The notes: generated from the letters alone by a model not told the origin. A stretch of DNA of 64,000 nucleotides from Saprospiraceae bacterium (GCA_020631235.1 JAHDHQ010000019.1:22013-86012); one strand, 5' to 3'; shown: positions 20,309 to 31,336, numbered from the stretch's first letter. A program made the numbers and translations.

Positions 20309-20863
20309 TTATTTAGCTGCTGTTTTACCAGCTTTTCTTCTTAAAATTTCACCTTTAAATTTAACACCTTTTCCTTTATAAGGTTCTGGCTTTCGGAAAG
20401 CTCTTATTTTGGCTGCTACTTGACCAATCAATTGTTTGTCATGGCTTTCTAAAGTTATTAATGGTGGTTGTCCTTTTTCCATAGCTGTTGTTAATTTCAC
20501 TTCAGCTGGAATGGCAAAATAGATAGGGTGAGAATATCCCAAAGCTAATTCCAATAAGTTACCTGTGCTGTTGCATCTATATCCAACTCCAATTAACTCA
20601 AGTTCTTTTTTATAACCTTCAGATACACCGATTACCATATTTTGAATCAATGTACGATACAAACCATGCATTGATTTATGTCTCTTTTGTTCGGTGGGTC
20701 TTGAAACGCTTAATACGCCATCCTCTATCTTAATACCCATGTCTGGATGCACTTGCTGAGTTAATTCACCTTTAGGTCCTTTAACTGTGACTAAGTTTCC
20801 TTGAGAAACGTCAATTGTAACTCCGCTTGTAACTTCTATGGGTGATAATCCTATCCTTGACAT
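20309..20863 (-). CDS. rplF: 50S ribosomal protein L6
   Basis: 184 aa with two repeated alpha/beta domains. It shows [15 protein letters not shown] at the start, the signature [15 protein letters not shown] near the end, and [10 protein letters not shown] as the basic tail. It sits near the GTPase-associated region and the sarcin-ricin loop, where EF-G (encoded upstream) acts. Confidence 0.98.
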   Translation of the reverse strand: MSRIGLSPIEVTSGVTIDVSQGNLVTVKGPKGELTQQVHPDMGIKIEDGVLSVSRPTEQKRHKSMHGLYRTLIQNMVIGVSEGYKKELELIGVGYRCNSTGNLLELALGYSHPIYFAIPAEVKLTTAMEKGQPPLITLESHDKQLIGQVAAKIRAFRKPEPYKGKGVKFKGEILRRKAGKTAAK

Positions 20864-20887
20864 TATATCTGCTTTTTAATATTTCAA

Positions 20888-21292
20888 TTAGTAAACGTAG
20901 CAAATTAATTCGCCACCTAAACGTTGTCTTTGAGCATCTTTACCGGTCATTAAGCCTTTAGATGTAGATACAACTGTAATGCCTAAACCATTAATTACTC
21001 TTGGTATATCCTTAGTGCCTGCATATTTTCTTAGTCCAGGCTTACTAATTCGCTGCATGTCTCTGATCACTGGTTTCCCAGTTTCTTGAAGATATTTCAA
21101 GGCTATCTTAATGATTCCTTGCTTTCCTTCTTCGTCAGCGAATTTATATTTCTTAATAAAACCTTGATCATAAAGGATCTCAGTTAATTGCTTTTTCATG
21201 TTTGAAGCAGGTATTTCTACTACTCGGTGATTCGCCAACGCGGCGTTTCGAATTCTAGTTAGATAATCTGCTATTGGATCTGTTACTGCCAT
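20888..21292 (-). CDS. rpsH: 30S ribosomal protein S8
   Basis: 134 aa. It contains DPIADYLTRIRNAALANH and the C-terminal VSTSKGLMTGKDAQRQRLGG. S8 binds the central domain of 16S rRNA, and in E. coli also represses its own operon; a target site was not identified here. Confidence 0.98.
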   Translation of the reverse strand: MAVTDPIADYLTRIRNAALANHRVVEIPASNMKKQLTEILYDQGFIKKYKFADEEGKQGIIKIALKYLQETGKPVIRDMQRISKPGLRKYAGTKDIPRVINGLGITVVSTSKGLMTGKDAQRQRLGGELICYVY

Positions 21293-21310
21293 TTCTACTT
21301 TATTAATTGA

Positions 21311-21580
21311 TTACCAACTTGCTTTTGTTACACCTGGAATTTTACCTTCAAGCGCCATTTTTCTAAAAGTAACTCTATTGATGCCAAATTTTCTCATATA
21401 CCCTTTAGGTCTTCCTGTTAGTAAGCATCTGTTGTGCAATCTTACTGGAGAAGAGTTTTTAGGTAACTTATCTAATTCGTCCCATCTACCTTCTTTTTTC
21501 AACTGAGCTCTAAGATCTGCATATTTAGCAACCATCTTTTGTCTCTTGGCTTCTCTTGCTATTAGTGATTTTCTAGCCAT
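21311..21580 (-). CDS. rpsN: 30S ribosomal protein S14 (zinc-independent form)
   Basis: 89 aa, the longer S14 type. It contains [20 protein letters not shown] and ends [11 protein letters not shown]. The paired CxxC motifs of the short zinc form are absent. It is 5 bases downstream of rplE and in the usual place before rpsH. Confidence 0.97.
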   Translation of the reverse strand: MARKSLIAREAKRQKMVAKYADLRAQLKKEGRWDELDKLPKNSSPVRLHNRCLLTGRPKGYMRKFGINRVTFRKMALEGKIPGVTKASW

Positions 21581-21585
21581 TGGTA

Positions 21586-22146
21586 TTAATTATTTCTTTG
21601 ATTTTTGAATGGAAGTCCTAACAGTTTTAGTAACTCTAATGCTTCAACGTCTGTCTTAGCTGTCGTTACAAAACTTATATCCAATCCAGTAATTGCGTTA
21701 ACTTTATCTAGGTTAATTTCAGGGAAAATGATTTGTTCTTTGATACCAATAGAGTAATTTCCTCTACCGTCAAAACTTTTATCATTAATTCCTCTAAAAT
21801 CTCTTACCCTTGGAAGGGCAACATTTACAAACCTATCTAAGAATTCGTACATCATATTGTGACGCAATGTTACCTTAGCACCAATCACTACATCTTCTCT
21901 TAACTTAAAGTTTGAGATTGATTGTCTTGCTTTAGTAGGCACAGCTTTTTGACCAGTTATCATAGTCAATTCTTCTAGTGCATGATCCACTAATTTCTTA
22001 TCTTGAGTAGCACCACCTACCCCTCTGTTTACAGCGATTTTGGTCAATTTCGGAACTTCCATTACGCTTTTGTATTGGAACTTCTCCATCATTTTTGGAA
22101 TGACCTCTTCCTGATAGTGTTTTTTTATCGTTGGAACGTAACTCAT
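21586..22146 (-). CDS. rplE: 50S ribosomal protein L5
   Basis: 186 aa. Conserved parts include [39 protein letters not shown] and [20 protein letters not shown]. It binds 5S rRNA and contacts S13 across the subunit bridge. It starts 2 bases after the rplX stop. Confidence 0.98.
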   Translation of the reverse strand: MSYVPTIKKHYQEEVIPKMMEKFQYKSVMEVPKLTKIAVNRGVGGATQDKKLVDHALEELTMITGQKAVPTKARQSISNFKLREDVVIGAKVTLRHNMMYEFLDRFVNVALPRVRDFRGINDKSFDGRGNYSIGIKEQIIFPEINLDKVNAITGLDISFVTTAKTDVEALELLKLLGLPFKNQRNN

Positions 22147-22148
22147 AG

Positions 22149-22457
22149 TTATATTCTTTCTCCTGATTTTTTTGAATATCTTACCAACTTACCATCTTCG
22201 ACTCTTCGTCCAATTCTGGTAGCCTCTCCTGATTTAGGATCTACTAATGCAAGGTTAGATATATGAATTGGTGCTTCAATGTCATTTATCCCTCCTGGAT
22301 TATCATTAGTGGGTTTAGTGTGCTTCTTCTTTAAATTTATACCTTCTACAATAGCTCTGTATTTAGCAGGTAATACCTTTAAAACTTCACCGGTCTGTCC
22401 TTTACTTGATCCGGCTAATACAATCACTTTGTCCCCTTTCTTAACATGTATCTTCAT
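22149..22457 (-). CDS. rplX: 50S ribosomal protein L24
   Basis: 102 aa. A KOW motif is seen at the N-terminus ([20 protein letters not shown]) and [20 protein letters not shown] in the middle. L24 is an early-assembly protein at the exit-tunnel side of 23S rRNA. It starts 3 bases after rplN. Confidence 0.98.
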   Translation of the reverse strand: MKIHVKKGDKVIVLAGSSKGQTGEVLKVLPAKYRAIVEGINLKKKHTKPTNDNPGGINDIEAPIHISNLALVDPKSGEATRIGRRVEDGKLVRYSKKSGERI

Positions 22458-22460
22458 AAC

Positions 22461-22826
22461 TTAAAGTACTTCTGGTGCTAGTGAAATGATACGCATATAA
22501 TCTTTATCCCTTAACTCTCTCGCAACAGGGCCGAAAATACGAGTTCCTCTTGGTTCTTCAGCTTCGGTTAACAATACTACTGCATTATCATCAAATCTGA
22601 TATAAGAACCATCTTTTCTACGAATTTCTTTTTTAGTTCGTACAACAACTGCTTTTGAAACAGATCCTTTTTTCACTCCGCCTGGAGAAGTACTTTTTAC
22701 TGAACATACTATCGTATCTCCTATTGAAGCGTATCTTCTTCCAGAACCTCCAAGTACTCTAATACAAAGTACTTCTTTAGCTCCGCTGTTATCTGCTACT
22801 TTTAATCTACTTTCCTGTTGAATCAT
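22461..22826 (-). CDS. rplN: 50S ribosomal protein L14
   Basis: 121 aa. It starts [19 protein letters not shown] and includes [17 protein letters not shown] and [17 protein letters not shown]. It lies at the subunit interface beside L19. Gap to rpsQ is 11 bases. Confidence 0.98.
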   Translation of the reverse strand: MIQQESRLKVADNSGAKEVLCIRVLGGSGRRYASIGDTIVCSVKSTSPGGVKKGSVSKAVVVRTKKEIRRKDGSYIRFDDNAVVLLTEAEEPRGTRIFGPVARELRDKDYMRIISLAPEVL

Positions 22827-22837
22827 CGGAATAAATT

Positions 22838-23095
22838 TTACTTAGCTCTTTCTAATATTTCAACCAAGTTCCACCGCTTTCTACGGCTCAATGGTCTTGA
22901 TTCTATAATTTTTACAGTATCCCCTTCATTGGCTTCATTTTTTTCATCATGAGCCAAAAACTTCTTTGACTTCTTCATGAATTTACCATAAATGGGATGC
23001 TTTATCCTTCTCTCTACTTTTACAGCAATGGTTTTTTCCATTTTATTGCTAGTAACCACACCAACACGCTGTTTTTTAAAAGATTGTGACTCCAT
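22838..23095 (-). CDS. rpsQ: 30S ribosomal protein S17
   Basis: 85 aa from the ATG at 23095 ([20 protein letters not shown]), an OB fold ending in [20 protein letters not shown]. The ORF track starts 14 codons earlier ([14 protein letters not shown]), which would overlap rpmC and has no counterpart in S17. The ATG at 23095 comes right after the rpmC stop and is preferred. Confidence 0.96.
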   Translation of the reverse strand: MESQSFKKQRVGVVTSNKMEKTIAVKVERRIKHPIYGKFMKKSKKFLAHDEKNEANEGDTVKIIESRPLSRRKRWNLVEILERAK

Positions 23096-23096
23096 G

Positions 23097-23357
23097 TTAT
23101 TTGTTTCTTCTTCTTTTTCTAATTCTAGATCTTTCACTAAGAGCCTCTGCTGGCATTTCTGCTAATTCTCTTCTTCTCACTTCTGTTCTCAACCTTGCGA
23201 CATCTCTTCTAACTTCTCTCAATGTCATAGGATTTTCTAAACCTTTTAATGCATGTTCAAACTTCATTTTTTTGAACTGTGCTAAAGTCTCTGTTAGTTC
23301 GTTTGTTAACTCTTCAGAGGTAAAATCCTGTAATTCTAAATATTTCTTACTAGCCAT
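23097..23357 (-). CDS. rpmC: 50S ribosomal protein L29
   Basis: 86 aa, somewhat longer than the usual 60-70. The helical core contains [20 protein letters not shown] and [18 protein letters not shown]; the extra C-terminal part is basic ([13 protein letters not shown]). L29 lies near the peptide exit and helps bind trigger factor and SRP. Its stop is one base from the rpsQ start. Confidence 0.97.
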   Translation of the reverse strand: MASKKYLELQDFTSEELTNELTETLAQFKKMKFEHALKGLENPMTLREVRRDVARLRTEVRRRELAEMPAEALSERSRIRKRRRNK

Positions 23358-23381
23358 TGTGCTAAAATTTCTTAGTTGTTA

Positions 23382-23801
23382 TTACTCTTGATAATCTCTT
23401 CTAGTAACTGTTTTGGTTGCCACTGGCATTTTCTGTGCTGCCAATCTCAATGCTTCATGTGCTACTTCTGATGGTACTCCATCAATTTCGAACATGATTG
23501 TTCCTGGTTTAACAACAGCTACGTAGTGATCTAAAGCTCCTTTACCTTTACCCATCCTTACCTCTAAAGGCTTTGATGTAATCGGTTTATCCGGAAAAAT
23601 TCTAATCCATACTTTTCCTTCTCTCTTCATATATCTAGTTAATGCAATCCTCGCCGCTTCAATCGTTCTATTTGTAATAAAACCAGCTTCCACTGACTTT
23701 AATCCAAATGATCCGAAAGCTACTGTGCTCCCTCTATGTGCAAGACCTTTATTCCGGCCTTTCTGCATTTTTCTATATTTCGTTCTTTTTGGCTGTAACA
23801 T
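23382..23801 (-). CDS. rplP: 50S ribosomal protein L16
   Basis: 139 aa. It starts [19 protein letters not shown] and includes [20 protein letters not shown] and [18 protein letters not shown]16 contacts A-site tRNA and completes the peptidyl-transferase region. It lies between rpsC and rpmC in the S10 section. Confidence 0.98.
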   Translation of the reverse strand: MLQPKRTKYRKMQKGRNKGLAHRGSTVAFGSFGLKSVEAGFITNRTIEAARIALTRYMKREGKVWIRIFPDKPITSKPLEVRMGKGKGALDHYVAVVKPGTIMFEIDGVPSEVAHEALRLAAQKMPVATKTVTRRDYQE

Positions 23802-23857
23802 GCTCTAGAATATTTACTTACAAAAAAAGTTTTGCAAAGTTAATTGATTTTTAATTC

Positions 23858-24616
23858 CTATCTTCTATTATCTCTTCCTCTTCCTCCACCTCGGTTGTCT
23901 CTTCCTCTTCCTCTTCCTCCACCTCGGTTATCTCTTCCTCCTCCTTTAGTTCCTTTAGATTTCAATCCAACATTTGGAGACAAATCTCTTTTACCAAGTA
24001 CTTCACCTTTACATATCCACACCTTAATACCTATTAAACCGTAAACTGTAAGTGCTTCTTTAAGTGCATAGTCGATGTCTGCTCTAAAAGTATGCAATGG
24101 AGTTCTTCCATCTTTATACTCCTCAGAACGTGCCATCTCCGCACCATTTAATCTTCCACTGATTCTTACTTTTATCCCTTCTGCTCCTGCTCTCATCGTC
24201 GACTGAATCGCCATCTTAATAGCTCTTCTATAATTCATTCGAGATTCGATTTGCTTAGCAACAGATTCTGCAACGATAGCTGCATTTAATTCTGGCTTTC
24301 TAATCTCGATAATATTAATCTGAATATCTTTTCCAGTCAGCTTCTTTAACTCTTCTCTAATTCTATCTACTTCTGACCCACCTTTCCCGATAATAATTCC
24401 AGGTCTTGAAGTGTGAACAGTTACTGTAATTCGCTTAAGTGTTCTTTCAATAACCACTTTTGCGATACCGCTTTTGTTTACTCTTGCATGAATGTAGTTT
24501 CTAATTTTCTCATCTTTCACTACATTATCAGCGAAACCCTTATTTACGAACCAGCTAGAATCCCAGCCTTTAATTATTCCTAAACGATTACCTATTGGAT
24601 TTGTCTTTTGACCCAT
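23858..24616 (-). CDS. rpsC: 30S ribosomal protein S3 with Gly/Arg-rich tail
   Basis: 252 aa. It contains a KH domain (about 40-110) with the RNA-binding loop [17 protein letters not shown] and a C-terminal S3 domain ([20 protein letters not shown]). The last ~35 residues are an unusual repeat of [21 protein letters not shown] type, like RGG-box RNA-binding tails. The tail's DNA is itself a short tandem repeat, so its length may vary. S3 lines the mRNA entry tunnel; an effect of the tail on RNA binding there is inference. Confidence 0.97.
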   Translation of the reverse strand: MGQKTNPIGNRLGIIKGWDSSWFVNKGFADNVVKDEKIRNYIHARVNKSGIAKVVIERTLKRITVTVHTSRPGIIIGKGGSEVDRIREELKKLTGKDIQINIIEIRKPELNAAIVAESVAKQIESRMNYRRAIKMAIQSTMRAGAEGIKVRISGRLNGAEMARSEEYKDGRTPLHTFRADIDYALKEALTVYGLIGIKVWICKGEVLGKRDLSPNVGLKSKGTKGGGRDNRGGGRGRGRDNRGGGRGRDNRR

Positions 24617-24626
24617 TCCTTATTAT

Positions 24627-25019
24627 TTAGTCTTCTGAATTAGATTCTTCAACTTCAACTGGCTCATCAATCAAAGTTCTGTTTTCAACAACCACTGTTA
24701 CGTGATTCATTCTTTTTCTGATTCTGTGAGCTCTACCATGTGGAGCTGGTCTGAATCTTTTTAGCATAGATCCTTCGTCTACAAATGCTGTTTTTACAAC
24801 TAAGTCATAGTCATCAGCACTATAAGCCATATCGAGTTTATTTTCCCAATTTGCTACGGCAGATAAAAGTAGTTTTTCCAACCATTCTCCTGCTTCTTTC
24901 TTTGTAAACTTAAGGATGTTCAATGCATCCTCTACTGATTTTCCACGAATCGTATCCACCACCAATCTCATTTTACGAGCTGACATCGGGACACTTTTCA
25001 ATTTTGCTACTGCTTCCAT
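24627..25019 (-). CDS. rplV: 50S ribosomal protein L22
   Basis: 130 aa. It includes LKSVPMSARKMRLVVDTIRG and the beta-hairpin RFRPAPHGRAHRIRKRMNHV that reaches into the exit tunnel, followed by an acidic end (VEVEESNSED). It is 10 bases before rpsC. Confidence 0.98.
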   Translation of the reverse strand: MEAVAKLKSVPMSARKMRLVVDTIRGKSVEDALNILKFTKKEAGEWLEKLLLSAVANWENKLDMAYSADDYDLVVKTAFVDEGSMLKRFRPAPHGRAHRIRKRMNHVTVVVENRTLIDEPVEVEESNSED

Positions 25020-25040
25020 GATAGTTTATCAGTTTATCTA

Positions 25041-25304
25041 TTATCTGTTACCACTATGACCTTTATAGGTTCTAGTTGGTGAAAATTCACCTAATTTATG
25101 TCCAACCATTGTTTCTGTCACGTACACAGGCACAAATGTTCTCCCATTATGAACAGCTATGGTTAATCCAACCATATCAGGTATCACCATTGATGATCTT
25201 GACCAAGTTTTGATGACCGATTTTTTCTGACTATCCTTTGCTGCATAAACCTTTTTTATCAGTTTGTGATAAACGTAAGGTCCTTTTTTTATTGATCTTG
25301 CCAT
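25041..25304 (-). CDS. rpsS: 30S ribosomal protein S19
   Basis: 87 aa. It shows [39 protein letters not shown] and the C-terminal [17 protein letters not shown]19 sits in the 30S head with S13. Confidence 0.98.
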   Translation of the reverse strand: MARSIKKGPYVYHKLIKKVYAAKDSQKKSVIKTWSRSSMVIPDMVGLTIAVHNGRTFVPVYVTETMVGHKLGEFSPTRTYKGHSGNR

Positions 25305-25318
25305 AATTAAAAAACCGC

Positions 25319-26149
25319 CTATTTACTAGACTTTCGTTTTGATATAATCAATTTAGTTGAATACTTTTTATTATTTCTGGTCTTCTGACCTTTAGCCATT
25401 ACACCAGTTCTAGAACGTGGGTGACCACCAGAAGCTCTTCCTTCACCACCACCCATTGGGTGATCTACCGGGTTCATCGCAACACCTCTCACACGTGGTC
25501 TTCTTCCTTTCCATCTATTTCTTCCTGCTTTACCCATCACTTCTAAACCATGATCTGGATTACTAGTTGTACCAATGGTTGCTTTACAAACACCCAAAAT
25601 TTTTCTTACTTCACCTGAAGGCAATTTAATAACAACATACTTGCCTTCTCTACTCATAACTACCCCATAAGTTCCTGCACTTCTTGCCAAAGCTGCTCCT
25701 TTACCAGGTGTCATTTCAATAGCGTGAATCGAAGTTCCTAAAGGAATCTTGTTTAAAAACATGCTATGTCCAACTAAAGGCAAAGCCTTTTCTCCTGACA
25801 TTATACTATCGCCAACCGTAATTTTATCTGGTGCGATAATATATCTTTTCTCACCATCTTCATACTTCACTAAAGCGATATAACTAGATCTGTTAGGATC
25901 ATACTCAACCGTCATCACTTCAGCAGACATACCATCTTTATTACGCTTAAAATCAATGATACGGTATCTCCTTTTATGACCTCCTCCGACATTCCGAACA
26001 GTCATCTTTCCACTACTATTTCTTCCTCCTCTTTTTCTCAACCCTACAGTCAAAGACTTTTCAGGTTTAGATGCAGTAATCTCGCTAAAAGTATTCCCAA
26101 CGTGATGACGTGATCCAGGAGTAATAGGTTTATATTTTTTAACAGCCAT
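25319..26149 (-). CDS. rplB: 50S ribosomal protein L2
   Basis: 276 aa of normal length. It contains [20 protein letters not shown] at the N-terminal OB fold and [20 protein letters not shown] at the C-terminus, whose histidine is near the peptidyl-transferase centre. It lies between rplW and rpsS. Confidence 0.98.
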   Translation of the reverse strand: MAVKKYKPITPGSRHHVGNTFSEITASKPEKSLTVGLRKRGGRNSSGKMTVRNVGGGHKRRYRIIDFKRNKDGMSAEVMTVEYDPNRSSYIALVKYEDGEKRYIIAPDKITVGDSIMSGEKALPLVGHSMFLNKIPLGTSIHAIEMTPGKGAALARSAGTYGVVMSREGKYVVIKLPSGEVRKILGVCKATIGTTSNPDHGLEVMGKAGRNRWKGRRPRVRGVAMNPVDHPMGGGEGRASGGHPRSRTGVMAKGQKTRNNKKYSTKLIISKRKSSK

Positions 26150-26168
26150 TGCTAGTTGTTTTTACTGG

Positions 26169-26465
26169 TTATATATCTCCGAAGAAATCGATCTCATCTC
26201 CTTCAGATAGTGTTACAATTGCTTTCTTAAAAGCACTTACTCTTCCTTTAACCAAGCCAGATTTTGTATTTCTGACTTTAGCTTTAGCAGGCATTATAAT
26301 GGTATTTACAGACATAACGCTTACGCTGTACATGTCTTGTACTGCCTTCTTAATTTCTACTTTGTTAGCCTTTTTATTGACTACGAAACTATATTGTCCT
26401 AATTTATCTGAAAGTCTTTCAGACTTTTCAGAAATAATGGGCTTTATTAAAATCTGTTTATCCAT
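26169..26465 (-). CDS. rplW: 50S ribosomal protein L23
   Basis: 98 aa. It contains LIKPIISEKSERLSDKLGQY, YSFVVNKKANKVEIKKAVQD and an acidic end GDEIDFFGDI. L23 lies at the peptide exit and is the main docking site for trigger factor and SRP. Confidence 0.97.
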   Translation of the reverse strand: MDKQILIKPIISEKSERLSDKLGQYSFVVNKKANKVEIKKAVQDMYSVSVMSVNTIIMPAKAKVRNTKSGLVKGRVSAFKKAIVTLSEGDEIDFFGDI

Positions 26466-26476
26466 AATCTCTATGT

Positions 26477-27103
26477 TTAAGCCATTGATTTTTTAAGTGT
26501 GTCAATAGCGCCGGCAGCAATTATCACCTGGTTTGCATGAAGAATATCATAAGTTGACACCTCATTTATATGTTTTACAGCTGCTTTGGGTACATTTCTA
26601 GAAGACAAGTATACATTTTGATCATAGTCATTTAAAATGTATAATGATTTGCTTGACCCTGCTTCAACACTATTTAAGAAACCAATATATTGCTTCGTTT
26701 GTGGTTTTTCGAAAGTGAAATCTTCCACTACCTTAAATCCACCATTTTTGATTTTCATCGCATACGCCGACTGTCTAGCCAACTTACTTACTTTTCTGTT
26801 TAACTTTACAGAGTAAGTTCTTGGACGAGGTCCAAACATTCTTCCTCCTCCACGATATAAAGGGTTCTTCATAGAACCTGCTCTCGCAGTACCTGTTCCC
26901 TTTTGCTTTTTAATCTTTTTAGTAGATCCAGCAATTTCACCTCTTTCTTTTGCCTTGTGCGTCCCTTGTCTTTGGTTTGCCAAGTATGATTTTACAGCTA
27001 GATATACAGCATGCTCATTCGGTTCTATGCCAAAAATATCGTCTGGCAAATCAATCGAGCTCCCTGTAGCCTTCCCGTTAATATTTAATATATCGATTTT
27101 CAT
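26477..27103 (-). CDS. rplD: 50S ribosomal protein L4
   Basis: 208 aa from the ATG at 27103 (MKIDILNINGKATGS). The ORF track starts at 27121 (MKNRFS...), which would overlap rplC; the later ATG follows the rplC stop by 7 bases and is preferred. The tunnel loop is seen as KKQKGTGTARAGSMKNPLYR. In E. coli L4 also represses its own operon; no matching leader was found here. Confidence 0.96.
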   Translation of the reverse strand: MKIDILNINGKATGSSIDLPDDIFGIEPNEHAVYLAVKSYLANQRQGTHKAKERGEIAGSTKKIKKQKGTGTARAGSMKNPLYRGGGRMFGPRPRTYSVKLNRKVSKLARQSAYAMKIKNGGFKVVEDFTFEKPQTKQYIGFLNSVEAGSSKSLYILNDYDQNVYLSSRNVPKAAVKHINEVSTYDILHANQVIIAAGAIDTLKKSMA

Positions 27104-27110
27104 GCTGAAT

Positions 27111-27731
27111 CTATTTTTCAATAATTACGTAAGAACCTTTATGGCCAGGAATTGCGCCTGAAATCAAAAGCAAATTCTTATCTGTAAATATTTTAACCAC
27201 TTTTAAATTTTTCATCTTGACTCTTCTACCTCCATCTCTACCACCCATTCTCATACCTTTAACTACTTTCGCAGGATAAGATGCTGCACCTATTGATCCT
27301 GGTGCTCTTGATCTATTGTGCTGACCATGAGTTGCGTCATTAACTCCTCGGAAACCATGTCTTTTAACAACACCCTGGAATCCTTTTCCTTTAGAAGTAC
27401 CTATGGCGTTAACAGAATCACCTTCCGCAAAAACATCCTCGATGGTGATTTCTTCACCCACATTCTTCCCAATAGAACAATCACGAAACTCAACCAGCTT
27501 GCTTTTCGGCGATACACCAGCCTTTTCAAAATGCTTTAGCAATGGCTTTGTTGTGTTTTTTTCTTTTTTCTCCCCATAACCAACCTGTATGGCATTGTAG
27601 CCATCAGAGTCCTCATCTTTAACTTGAGTGACAACGTTTGGTAGAGCTTCAACTACAGTACAAGCGATATTTGTACCATCTTCATTGAAGATGCTCGTCA
27701 TACCAATCTTTTTACCAATTAGTCCGTTCAT
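27111..27731 (-). CDS. rplC: 50S ribosomal protein L3
   Basis: 206 aa. It starts [20 protein letters not shown] and has the tip region [20 protein letters not shown] and [21 protein letters not shown]3 is an early assembly protein near the peptidyl-transferase centre. There is a 93-base gap upstream to rpsJ with no clear signal. Confidence 0.98.
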   Translation of the reverse strand: MNGLIGKKIGMTSIFNEDGTNIACTVVEALPNVVTQVKDEDSDGYNAIQVGYGEKKEKNTTKPLLKHFEKAGVSPKSKLVEFRDCSIGKNVGEEITIEDVFAEGDSVNAIGTSKGKGFQGVVKRHGFRGVNDATHGQHNRSRAPGSIGAASYPAKVVKGMRMGGRDGGRRVKMKNLKVVKIFTDKNLLLISGAIPGHKGSYVIIEK

Positions 27732-27824
27732 TACATCTTATATTTATCATACTTCTATATTAACCAGCACAATGAGTGCCAATTAAAAGTAAGTATCAAA
27801 TTTCAAAAAACTAATTCTTAATAA

Positions 27825-28133
27825 TTAGGTGAGTTTAACCTGAATATCTACACCACTCGGCAACTCTAACTTAGATAGAGCATCTACCGTTTTTTGAGTA
27901 GGCGTAAAAATTTCGATTAATCGTTTGTGCGTGCGCAATTGGAACTGCTCCCGAGACTTTTTGTTTACGTGCGGAGATTTCAGCACTGTATAAACTTCTT
28001 TGTCTGTGGGTAGCGGAATCGGTCCCGATATTACGGCGCCACTATTTCTCACCGTCTTCACGATCTTCTCCGTGCTTTTATCAACCAAATTGTGGTCGTA
28101 AGAACGTAGTTTAATCCTGATTTTTTGATTCAT
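27825..28133 (-). CDS. rpsJ: 30S ribosomal protein S10
   Basis: 102 aa. It contains [40 protein letters not shown] and [20 protein letters not shown]. Besides the ribosome, S10 acts with NusB in transcription antitermination. It begins the S10 section and has its own strong promoter after fusA. Confidence 0.98.
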   Translation of the reverse strand: MNQKIRIKLRSYDHNLVDKSTEKIVKTVRNSGAVISGPIPLPTDKEVYTVLKSPHVNKKSREQFQLRTHKRLIEIFTPTQKTVDALSKLELPSGVDIQVKLT

Positions 28134-28161
28134 AACCCAGTTATCAATTTCTTAATAGGGT

Positions 28162-28193
28162 GCAAAAGTACCCTTTTTATTATTAAATACAAA
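28162..28193 (-). promoter_or_regulatory. Promoter for the rpsJ (S10) section
   Basis: On the minus strand TTTG, then 19 bases, then TACTTTTGC: a full match to the Bacteroidota promoter pattern (TTG-N19-TAnnTTTG). It lies in the gap between fusA and rpsJ, about 30 bases before the rpsJ ATG, so the S10-spc-alpha part can be transcribed separately from rpsL-rpsG-fusA. Confidence 0.8.
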
Positions 28194-28203
28194 TATTATC
28201 TTA

Positions 28204-30339
28204 CTAAACATTTACTTCTCCACGAGCTTTCTCGATAACTTCTTTCGCAACTCCTTGTGGAGCTGGAGAAAAGTGAGAAAATTCCATGGTACTGCTAGCT
28301 CTTCCTGAAGTAATAGTTCTAAGTTCAGTTACATAACCAAACATATTAGCTAAAGGAACTTCAGCAGTAATTTGTACAGCTCCTCCACCCTTAGGCTCTT
28401 GACCTTTAGGCATTCCTCTTCTTCTATTTAAATCACCAATCACGGATCCTGTATATTCTTCTGGAGAAATAACCTCTAGTTTCATAATAGGCTCTAGTAA
28501 TACTGGCTTAGCTTTCGAGGCAGCTGCTTTAAAACCTTCCTTTGCACAAAGTTCAAAGGCAATAGGCTTAGAATCCACTGCGTGAGTAGATCCATCATAT
28601 AGTTCTACTTTCATGCTGTCAATATTGTATCCAGCAAGGACACCATTGTTCATCATGGAATTAAAACCTTTTACAATTGAAGGGAAAAATTCTTTTGGAA
28701 TAGATCCTCCAAATATTTTATTTACAAACTGTAATTTAACCTTACCATTTTTGAAATCATCGCTATCAAGAAATTCTTGATCCGCTGGTCCAAGTTTAAA
28801 AGCCATTTGTGCAAATAATCCTGATCCACCTGATTGCTTTTTCAATCTTTCAGTGTGATCTACTTCCATAGTAAGAGCCTCTTTATACGTTACCTGAGGC
28901 TCACCCTGGTTGCACTCCACTTTAAACTCTCTCTTTAATCTATCTACAATAATCTCTAAGTGAAGCTCTCCCATACCAGACACAATGGTTTGGTTTGTGT
29001 CTTCATTGTATCTTACTTGGAATGTTGGATCTTCTTCCGCTAATTTAGCCAAAGCCATACCCAATTTATCCATATCTTTCTGACTCTTAGGTTCGATCGC
29101 CACACCTATCACTGGGTCAGGGAACACCATAGACTCAAGTTCGATTGGAAATCCTTCTTGACTAAGTGTATCACCTGTACGAATGTCCTTAAACCCTACT
29201 CCTGCAGCAATATCTCCTGCTTCTACCCTTTCAATGGCATTTTGCTTATTGGAGTGCATTTGGAATAATCTAGAAATTCTTTCTTTCTTACCTGTTCTAT
29301 TATTGAGTATGTAAGATCCAGCAGGCAAAGCTCCAGAATATACTCTAAAGAATGCTAATCTACCTACATAAGGATCTGTTGCAATCTTAAATGCTAATGC
29401 TACAAAAGGCTCTGAAGAATCTGCTTTTACAGTAACTTCTTTTTCTGTATCCGGATTAGTTCCTGTTGTAGATCCTATATCAACTGGCGATGGCAAAAAC
29501 GCACATACTGCATCCAATACAGCTTGTACTCCTTTGTTTTTAAAGGCCGAACCGCACATCATCGGCACGAATTTATTATCTAATACTGCTCCACGAACAG
29601 CATTGATCATTTCTTGCTCAGTAATTGAATCAGGATCTTCAAAAAACTTCTCCATTAATGATTCATCATATTCTGCAATAGCTTCTAATAGAGTCTCTCT
29701 CCATTTCAGCACATCGTCTTTAAGGTCGTCAGGAATAGGGATTTCAGTAAAAGTCATCCCCATATCAGCTTCATTCCAAACGATGGCTTTATTGGTGATT
29801 AAATCAACCACACCTTTAAAGTTCTCTTCTGCTCCGATAGGTACTTGCAAAGGAATAGACTCAGATCCTAATTTTTCTTTTACATCTTTGACCACTTCGA
29901 AGAAGTTAGCACCCTGACGGTCCATTTTGTTTACAAAACCGATTCTAGGTACATTATAATTATCTGCTAATCGCCAATTTGTTTCTGATTGAGGCTCTAC
30001 ACCACTTACTGCGCAGAATAAGAAAACTAAACCATCTAATACTCTTAATGATCTATTTACTTCTACCGTAAAATCCACGTGACCTGGAGTATCAATGATA
30101 TTCATTGGATAGTCTTGGTCTTTCCACTTCCAATTTGTTTTAGTCGCTGCAGATGTAATAGTAATACCTCTCTCTTGCTCTTGCTCCATCCAATCCATGG
30201 TTGCTGCACCATCGTGAACTTCACCAATCTTGTGACTTAAACCAGTGTAATACAATACACGCTCTGTCGTGGTTGTTTTCCCTGCATCAATGTGAGCAGC
30301 GATTCCGATGTTTCTAGTAAACTTTAAATCTGTAGCCAT
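28204..30339 (-). CDS. fusA: Elongation factor G
   Basis: 711 aa. The GTPase domain shows the P-loop [19 protein letters not shown], switch/G3 [12 protein letters not shown] and G4 NKMDRQGA. Domains II-V follow, with [20 protein letters not shown] and the C-terminal [20 protein letters not shown]. It drives tRNA-mRNA translocation. Third gene of the str section; tuf does not follow. Confidence 0.98.
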   Translation of the reverse strand: MATDLKFTRNIGIAAHIDAGKTTTTERVLYYTGLSHKIGEVHDGAATMDWMEQEQERGITITSAATKTNWKWKDQDYPMNIIDTPGHVDFTVEVNRSLRVLDGLVFLFCAVSGVEPQSETNWRLADNYNVPRIGFVNKMDRQGANFFEVVKDVKEKLGSESIPLQVPIGAEENFKGVVDLITNKAIVWNEADMGMTFTEIPIPDDLKDDVLKWRETLLEAIAEYDESLMEKFFEDPDSITEQEMINAVRGAVLDNKFVPMMCGSAFKNKGVQAVLDAVCAFLPSPVDIGSTTGTNPDTEKEVTVKADSSEPFVALAFKIATDPYVGRLAFFRVYSGALPAGSYILNNRTGKKERISRLFQMHSNKQNAIERVEAGDIAAGVGFKDIRTGDTLSQEGFPIELESMVFPDPVIGVAIEPKSQKDMDKLGMALAKLAEEDPTFQVRYNEDTNQTIVSGMGELHLEIIVDRLKREFKVECNQGEPQVTYKEALTMEVDHTERLKKQSGGSGLFAQMAFKLGPADQEFLDSDDFKNGKVKLQFVNKIFGGSIPKEFFPSIVKGFNSMMNNGVLAGYNIDSMKVELYDGSTHAVDSKPIAFELCAKEGFKAAASKAKPVLLEPIMKLEVISPEEYTGSVIGDLNRRRGMPKGQEPKGGGAVQITAEVPLANMFGYVTELRTITSGRASSTMEFSHFSPAPQGVAKEVIEKARGEVNV

Positions 30340-30371
30340 TTTTATGTCTGATTGTTATTATAGTAATGTTT

Positions 30372-30839
30372 TTAAGCTCTAAAGTGAGCGAATGCCCGGT
30401 TAGCCTCGGCCATTCTGTGTGTATCTTCTTTTTTCTTAACGCTTGCTCCTTCACCTTTGCTTGCTGCAATGATTTCAGCTGCTAGTTTTTCTGCCATACC
30501 TTTGCCAGAACGCAATCTTGCATATTTCACCATCCACTTCATTGCAATGGATAGTTTTCTACTTGCTCTAATTTCAGTAGGAATTTGAAAGGTAGCCCCT
30601 CCAACTCTTCTACTTCTCACCTCAACCTGAGGAGTCACATTTGAAACTGCTACTTTCCAAGCTTCCAAAGGGTTTTCTTCACCTTTAGTTTTCATTAGCT
30701 CCATAGCATCATAAAATATTTTGTAGGCCGTAGCTTTTTTTCCACTCCACATCATGTTATTAACAAATTGTGTTACCATGATATCGTTAAATACCGGATC
30801 TGGTTGTATGATGCGCTTTTTCGGCTTTCTTTTTCTCAT
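30372..30839 (-). CDS. rpsG: 30S ribosomal protein S7
   Basis: 155 aa. It starts [19 protein letters not shown] and includes [40 protein letters not shown] and [12 protein letters not shown] at the end. S7 starts assembly of the 30S head and contacts E-site tRNA. Confidence 0.98.
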   Translation of the reverse strand: MRKRKPKKRIIQPDPVFNDIMVTQFVNNMMWSGKKATAYKIFYDAMELMKTKGEENPLEAWKVAVSNVTPQVEVRSRRVGGATFQIPTEIRASRKLSIAMKWMVKYARLRSGKGMAEKLAAEIIAASKGEGASVKKKEDTHRMAEANRAFAHFRA

Positions 30840-30863
30840 GTTCGTAGTTTAAAATGTGAGATT

Positions 30864-31238
30864 TTATTTCTTAGGTCTTTTTGTTCCGTATTTAGATCTA
30901 CTTTGTAATCGATCAGTAACACCTGCAGTATCAAGAGCTCCTCTAACGATAGTATATCTTACCCCGGGCAAATCTTTTACTCTTCCACCTCTTAATAAAA
31001 CAATAGAGTGTTCTTGCAAGTTATGACCTTCACCAGGAATATAGGCGATCACTTCGATACCGTTTGTCAATCTAACCTTAGCTACTTTTCTTAATGCTGA
31101 GTTAGGCTTCTTTGGTGTAGTGGTATATACTCTAGTACATACTCCTCTTTTCTGAGGACTACCTTCTAAGGCTCTTGATTTACTCTTAGTGATAATCTTC
31201 TTTCTTCCTTTATTTACCAACTGGTTGATTGTAGGCAT
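30864..31238 (-). CDS. rpsL: 30S ribosomal protein S12
   Basis: 124 aa. It holds [18 protein letters not shown] and [15 protein letters not shown], the two loops at the decoding centre in which streptomycin-resistance changes usually map; lysines in both loops are present, as in sensitive forms. It is the first gene of the superoperon, about 50 bases after the promoter at 31287-31317. Confidence 0.98.
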   Translation of the reverse strand: MPTINQLVNKGRKKIITKSKSRALEGSPQKRGVCTRVYTTTPKKPNSALRKVAKVRLTNGIEVIAYIPGEGHNLQEHSIVLLRGGRVKDLPGVRYTIVRGALDTAGVTDRLQSRSKYGTKRPKK

Positions 31239-31286
31239 ATCTTTACATTATAATATAACAAAATTAACCCCTTTTAAAAAGAGACT

Positions 31287-31317
31287 GCAAAAGTAAGACT
31301 ATTTTTGGGTTTAGCAA
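31287..31317 (-). promoter_or_regulatory. Promoter for the rpsL-rpsG-fusA superoperon
   Basis: On the minus strand TTG, then exactly 19 bases, then TACTTTTGC. The box sequence and spacing are identical to the rpsJ promoter. The transcript would start about 45 bases upstream of rpsL. Confidence 0.8.
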
Positions 31318-31336
31318 GTGCAAAAGGTAAATATAT

